From assembly GCF_013106755.1 (NCBI RefSeq), contig NZ_WHPF01000006.1:62001-126000 (forward strand): DNA of 64,000 nucleotides, written 5' to 3'. Below are positions 61,650 to 64,000 of this stretch, in pieces (the first letter of the stretch is position 1; each line of letters opens with the position of its first letter). The notes under the pieces are model-generated. The model was not told the DNA's origin and did no database searches. It saw only the letters and a list, made by a program, of their open reading frames with translations. Source of the stretch: Limnovirga soli. Lineage in GTDB: Bacteria; Bacteroidota; Bacteroidia; Chitinophagales; Chitinophagaceae. The position numbers were made by a program, and so were the translations under genes.

Positions 61650-61722
61650 AGATGCCATGAAAGAAGAACCATGAACCGAGCGTGGCAAATAAAGCCGCTC
61701 GTTGAACAAACGCCGGTAACAT
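61650..61722 (+). repeat. Intergenic repeat copy, AACCGAGCGTGGCAAA core
   Basis: The core is at 61675-61690, with right end GCCGGTAACATAAAA about 7 bp from the GH3 stop. It is antisense to GH3 and the inverted partner of the copy at 61533. Confidence 0.88.
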
Positions 61723-61728
61723 AAAAAA

Positions 61729-64000
61729 TTATGGTACTACAGTGAGCACTTTCTTTAGCCTTATATCACGTGATGAAGCGCCAATCATAATACTAAAATT
61801 ACCCGGCTCCACTACCGTTTGCATGTCTTTGTTTAACATACTTAATAATGCAGGATTTATGGTGAACGACACGGTAGTTGTTGCACCCGGCGCTAAATGT
61901 ATTCGTTGAAAACCCTTGAGTTCCATTACGGGTCTTGCAACAGAAGAAAGCATATCTTTTATGTAGAGTTGTACCACTTCGTCGCCTTCAAACTTGCCGG
62001 TGTTTGTTACGCTGCAAGTGGCTATTACCGCATCTTGTGTAGCGATAGTATCTTTTTCAAAATGTAAATTGGCATAGGTAAACTGTGTGTAACTTAGTCC
62101 ATACCCAAAAGGGAACAAAGGCAATCCGGATAAGTTATAATAATCATCTCCCCTGCCGGTACTTTTATGGTTATATACCAAGGGCAATTGCGCTTCATTT
62201 ACCGGGAAAGTAATGGGCAATCTGCCTGCTGGATTATACTTACCCAAAAGCACATCGGCCACCGCATAGCCCCCTTGTTCGCCGGGGTACCAAACATCAA
62301 TAACACCCTGTACTTTATCTAACCAGTTTTGCATGGTAATGGCACTGCCACCAACCAATACCACCACTACAGGTTTTCCTGTAGCAGCTATGGCTTTAAT
62401 CAACGCTTCCTGGTGACCGGGAAGGGAAAGCATCGCCCTATCCTGAAATTCACCTTCATGTATACCTACGGCTACAACAGCAATATCAGCCTGTTTTGCT
62501 GTATTTACCGCTTCCTGTATTTGTTGCTGCCAGTTATTATTTGCACCCACCGTCCATATAAGTTTAATATGGGCATTACCTACCGGTTCAAAAAATTCCA
62601 CGCGAATAGAATAGCTTTTACCTTTTTCAAAATAATAATCGGTAAGTAAAGTATGATAGCTGTTTTTTTGCCAGTTATCAATTAGCAGTTTTTCGTTTAT
62701 ATACAATCTAAAACCATCACTTCCATCAAGGCCAATTTTATAGGCGCCTGATACCGGAGATTGAATTTCACCTACCCAACGGGCAGAATAAAAATCCATT
62801 TTTATCGCAGGGCTAGGCGTAGATAATGTCCACGAAAAATCTACCTGATTATCTATCCGGGTAATAGCTGGCGTGCCACTTATATCAATATTATTAAAAT
62901 AGGTACCCAATAAACCCTGCTGTTGCTGGTAGTGCAAACAGTTGGCTGGTACAACCACCCAATCGTTACTTAACACGGTAGCCCCTTTTGCATACAATAT
63001 TTTTTTATTGGCCGCCCTTTGTTGTAAACCCTGCAGTATACTAATACTACCATTGCCTTTGCCACTATAACCGCCAAGCCGCGCAGTACCTGCATCTTCG
63101 CCAATAACTGCAATGGTTTTTATATTGCTTTTAAACGGCAATACCTGTTTACTGTTTTTCAATAACACAATTGATTCCTGCGCAGCTTTAAGGGCCAATG
63201 CTTTATGGGGTGCATTTTGGTTCAATGCTTTTATCAGTGTATCGGGAGTAAAGGGATTTTCAAACAAACCCAGTTCAAATTTGGCTTGCAGTACTCTTGC
63301 TACGGCTTCATTAATACGAGCGGTATCTGTTTCTCCATTTAAAAATGGAGGAATAAATAGTTTATGGTGCTGATAATCTGTTTGAAAAATAACATCAAGT
63401 CCATTATTGATGGCATTTTTTCCCGCTTCTGCATAATCTTTTGCAGTATTATGTAACACCACAGCACCGCCAACAGCATTGGCATCAGAAATTACAAAAC
63501 CTGTAAAGCCCCATTTCTTTTTAAGCTCATCTCTTAACAACCAGCTATTGGCAGAACAGGAAATACCATCCAGGGAATTATAGGCTGTCATTACTGAACG
63601 CGAACCGCCCCTTTCTATACAGGCTTTAAATGGTGCCAGGTATATTTCCTCCAATAAACGGTCGTTCCAGTGAATGGGATAACTATCCCGGCCCCCATCG
63701 CCAACATTGGCAATAAAATGTTTGGGTGTGGTAATAATATCCATTTTCTCAAATGCACTTACAAAAGCCACACCCATTTCACTGGTTAAAAAAGGGTCTT
63801 CGCCATAGGTTTCCTCCGTACGGCCCCACCGTACATCACTGGCAATATTTACTACCGGCGTTAAAATATCCCTTATTCCTCTGGCCCTGGTTTCTGTGGC
63901 AATGGCATTGGCTACATTGTGCATCAGCGTAGTATCCCAGGTGGCGGCGAGTGCAATTGCCTGTGGAAAGGCAGTAGCCCCATCCCTAACCAAACCATGC
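61729..64000 (-). CDS. Glycoside hydrolase family 3 beta-glucosidase, 5' end outside window
   Basis: The frame stays open to the window edge, and the edge codons continue an HGLVRDGATAFPQ motif, so the N-terminus lies beyond. About 756 residues are visible. The GH3 barrel has the catalytic nucleophile Asp in GFVISDANAVGG and the ligands in KHFIANVGDGGRDS. The alpha/beta sandwich is split by a PA14 domain (LLGTYFNNIDISG to IKLIWTVGA, about residues 360-500), as in many beta-glucosidases. A fibronectin-III-like domain ends the protein. It cleaves beta-linked glucose or xylose ends; it is probably exported. Confidence 0.93.
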   Translation of the reverse strand, partial: HGLVRDGATAFPQAIALAATWDTTLMHNVANAIATETRARGIRDILTPVVNIASDVRWGRTEETYGEDPFLTSEMGVAFVSAFEKMDIITTPKHFIANVGDGGRDSYPIHWNDRLLEEIYLAPFKACIERGGSRSVMTAYNSLDGISCSANSWLLRDELKKKWGFTGFVISDANAVGGAVVLHNTAKDYAEAGKNAINNGLDVIFQTDYQHHKLFIPPFLNGETDTARINEAVARVLQAKFELGLFENPFTPDTLIKALNQNAPHKALALKAAQESIVLLKNSKQVLPFKSNIKTIAVIGEDAGTARLGGYSGKGNGSISILQGLQQRAANKKILYAKGATVLSNDWVVVPANCLHYQQQQGLLGTYFNNIDISGTPAITRIDNQVDFSWTLSTPSPAIKMDFYSARWVGEIQSPVSGAYKIGLDGSDGFRLYINEKLLIDNWQKNSYHTLLTDYYFEKGKSYSIRVEFFEPVGNAHIKLIWTVGANNNWQQQIQEAVNTAKQADIAVVAVGIHEGEFQDRAMLSLPGHQEALIKAIAATGKPVVVVLVGGSAITMQNWLDKVQGVIDVWYPGEQGGYAVADVLLGKYNPAGRLPITFPVNEAQLPLVYNHKSTGRGDDYYNLSGLPLFPFGYGLSYTQFTYANLHFEKDTIATQDAVIATCSVTNTGKFEGDEVVQLYIKDMLSSVARPVMELKGFQRIHLAPGATTTVSFTINPALLSMLNKDMQTVVEPGNFSIMIGASSRDIRLKKVLTVVP

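Noticed and set aside
15205-61722. Interpretation of the repeats as a CRISPR array or integron attachment sites
   Set aside because: Copies are dispersed over 60 kb, on both strands, with no spacer periodicity, no cas genes and no integrase.

Overview
The window is a 64 kb chromosomal segment of a Bacteroidota bacterium, most likely Chitinophagaceae-like. The evidence is AT-rich DNA; promoters of the Bacteroidota type (TAnnTTTG); a gliding-motility/type 9 secretion C-terminal domain; a DUF5916 outer-membrane protein; a YpdA-type reductase; a signal peptidase I with an added N-terminal membrane domain; and fused E1 alpha/beta 2-oxoacid dehydrogenase. No rRNA, tRNA, insertion sequence, prophage or CRISPR array was seen. 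The genus is an inference.

Layout. 1-10 kb: a 5'-truncated transglutaminase-like gene, Nudix hydrolase, thioredoxin, Gfo/Idh/MocA oxidoreductase, a DUF1566 lipoprotein, FtsK, a GNAT-SET-YhcH operon, a DUF2961 (GH172-like) protein and DinB. 10-20 kb: a DPE2-like 4-alpha-glucanotransferase, a TetA-like MFS pump, lpxD, a cysteine desulfurase, glmM and a methyltransferase. 20-33 kb: an LtaS-like sulfatase, PAP2 phosphatase, aroQ, O6-alkylguanine methyltransferase, cytidine deaminase, lepB, a MerR/B12-type regulator, thiolase, radC, prs, rplY and pth. 33-46 kb: a FAH-family hydrolase, fused branched-chain-type E1, a CPBP-like membrane protein, a formylglycine-generating-enzyme lipoprotein, CsaA, a serine hydrolase, two small membrane proteins and smc. 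46-64 kb: a DnaJ membrane protein, an esterase, a CrtA-like protein, three GNATs behind prfC, ypdA, an RBBP9-like hydrolase, a DUF1611/enolase-superfamily pair resembling dgcN-dgcA, a large gliding-motility-type adhesin, DUF5916 and a GH3 beta-glucosidase cut by the window end.

Most genes are core housekeeping functions (DNA segregation and repair, envelope and lipid A precursors, translation, nucleotide metabolism) carried singly or in very short operons. Glycan-use genes (GH3, DUF2961, MalQ, YhcH, esterase) are scattered rather than assembled in a SusCD locus.

The most striking structure is not a gene. A family of about 65-80 bp intergenic repeats occurs roughly 27 times. Each copy has a TTTGCTGCC-like left end, one of several interchangeable cores (ACAAGAGTGCGACGCAAG, AACCGAGCGTGGCAAG or ACAAGTGAGTGACACAA), and a right end GCCGGGCTAAAA or CTGTAACCAAAA. 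No copy core lies inside a recognised gene. Most copies sit just after a gene's stop codon, pointing back toward that gene, and convergent gene ends can carry an inverted pair. This looks like a REP/BIME-type system with no mobilising enzyme in view.
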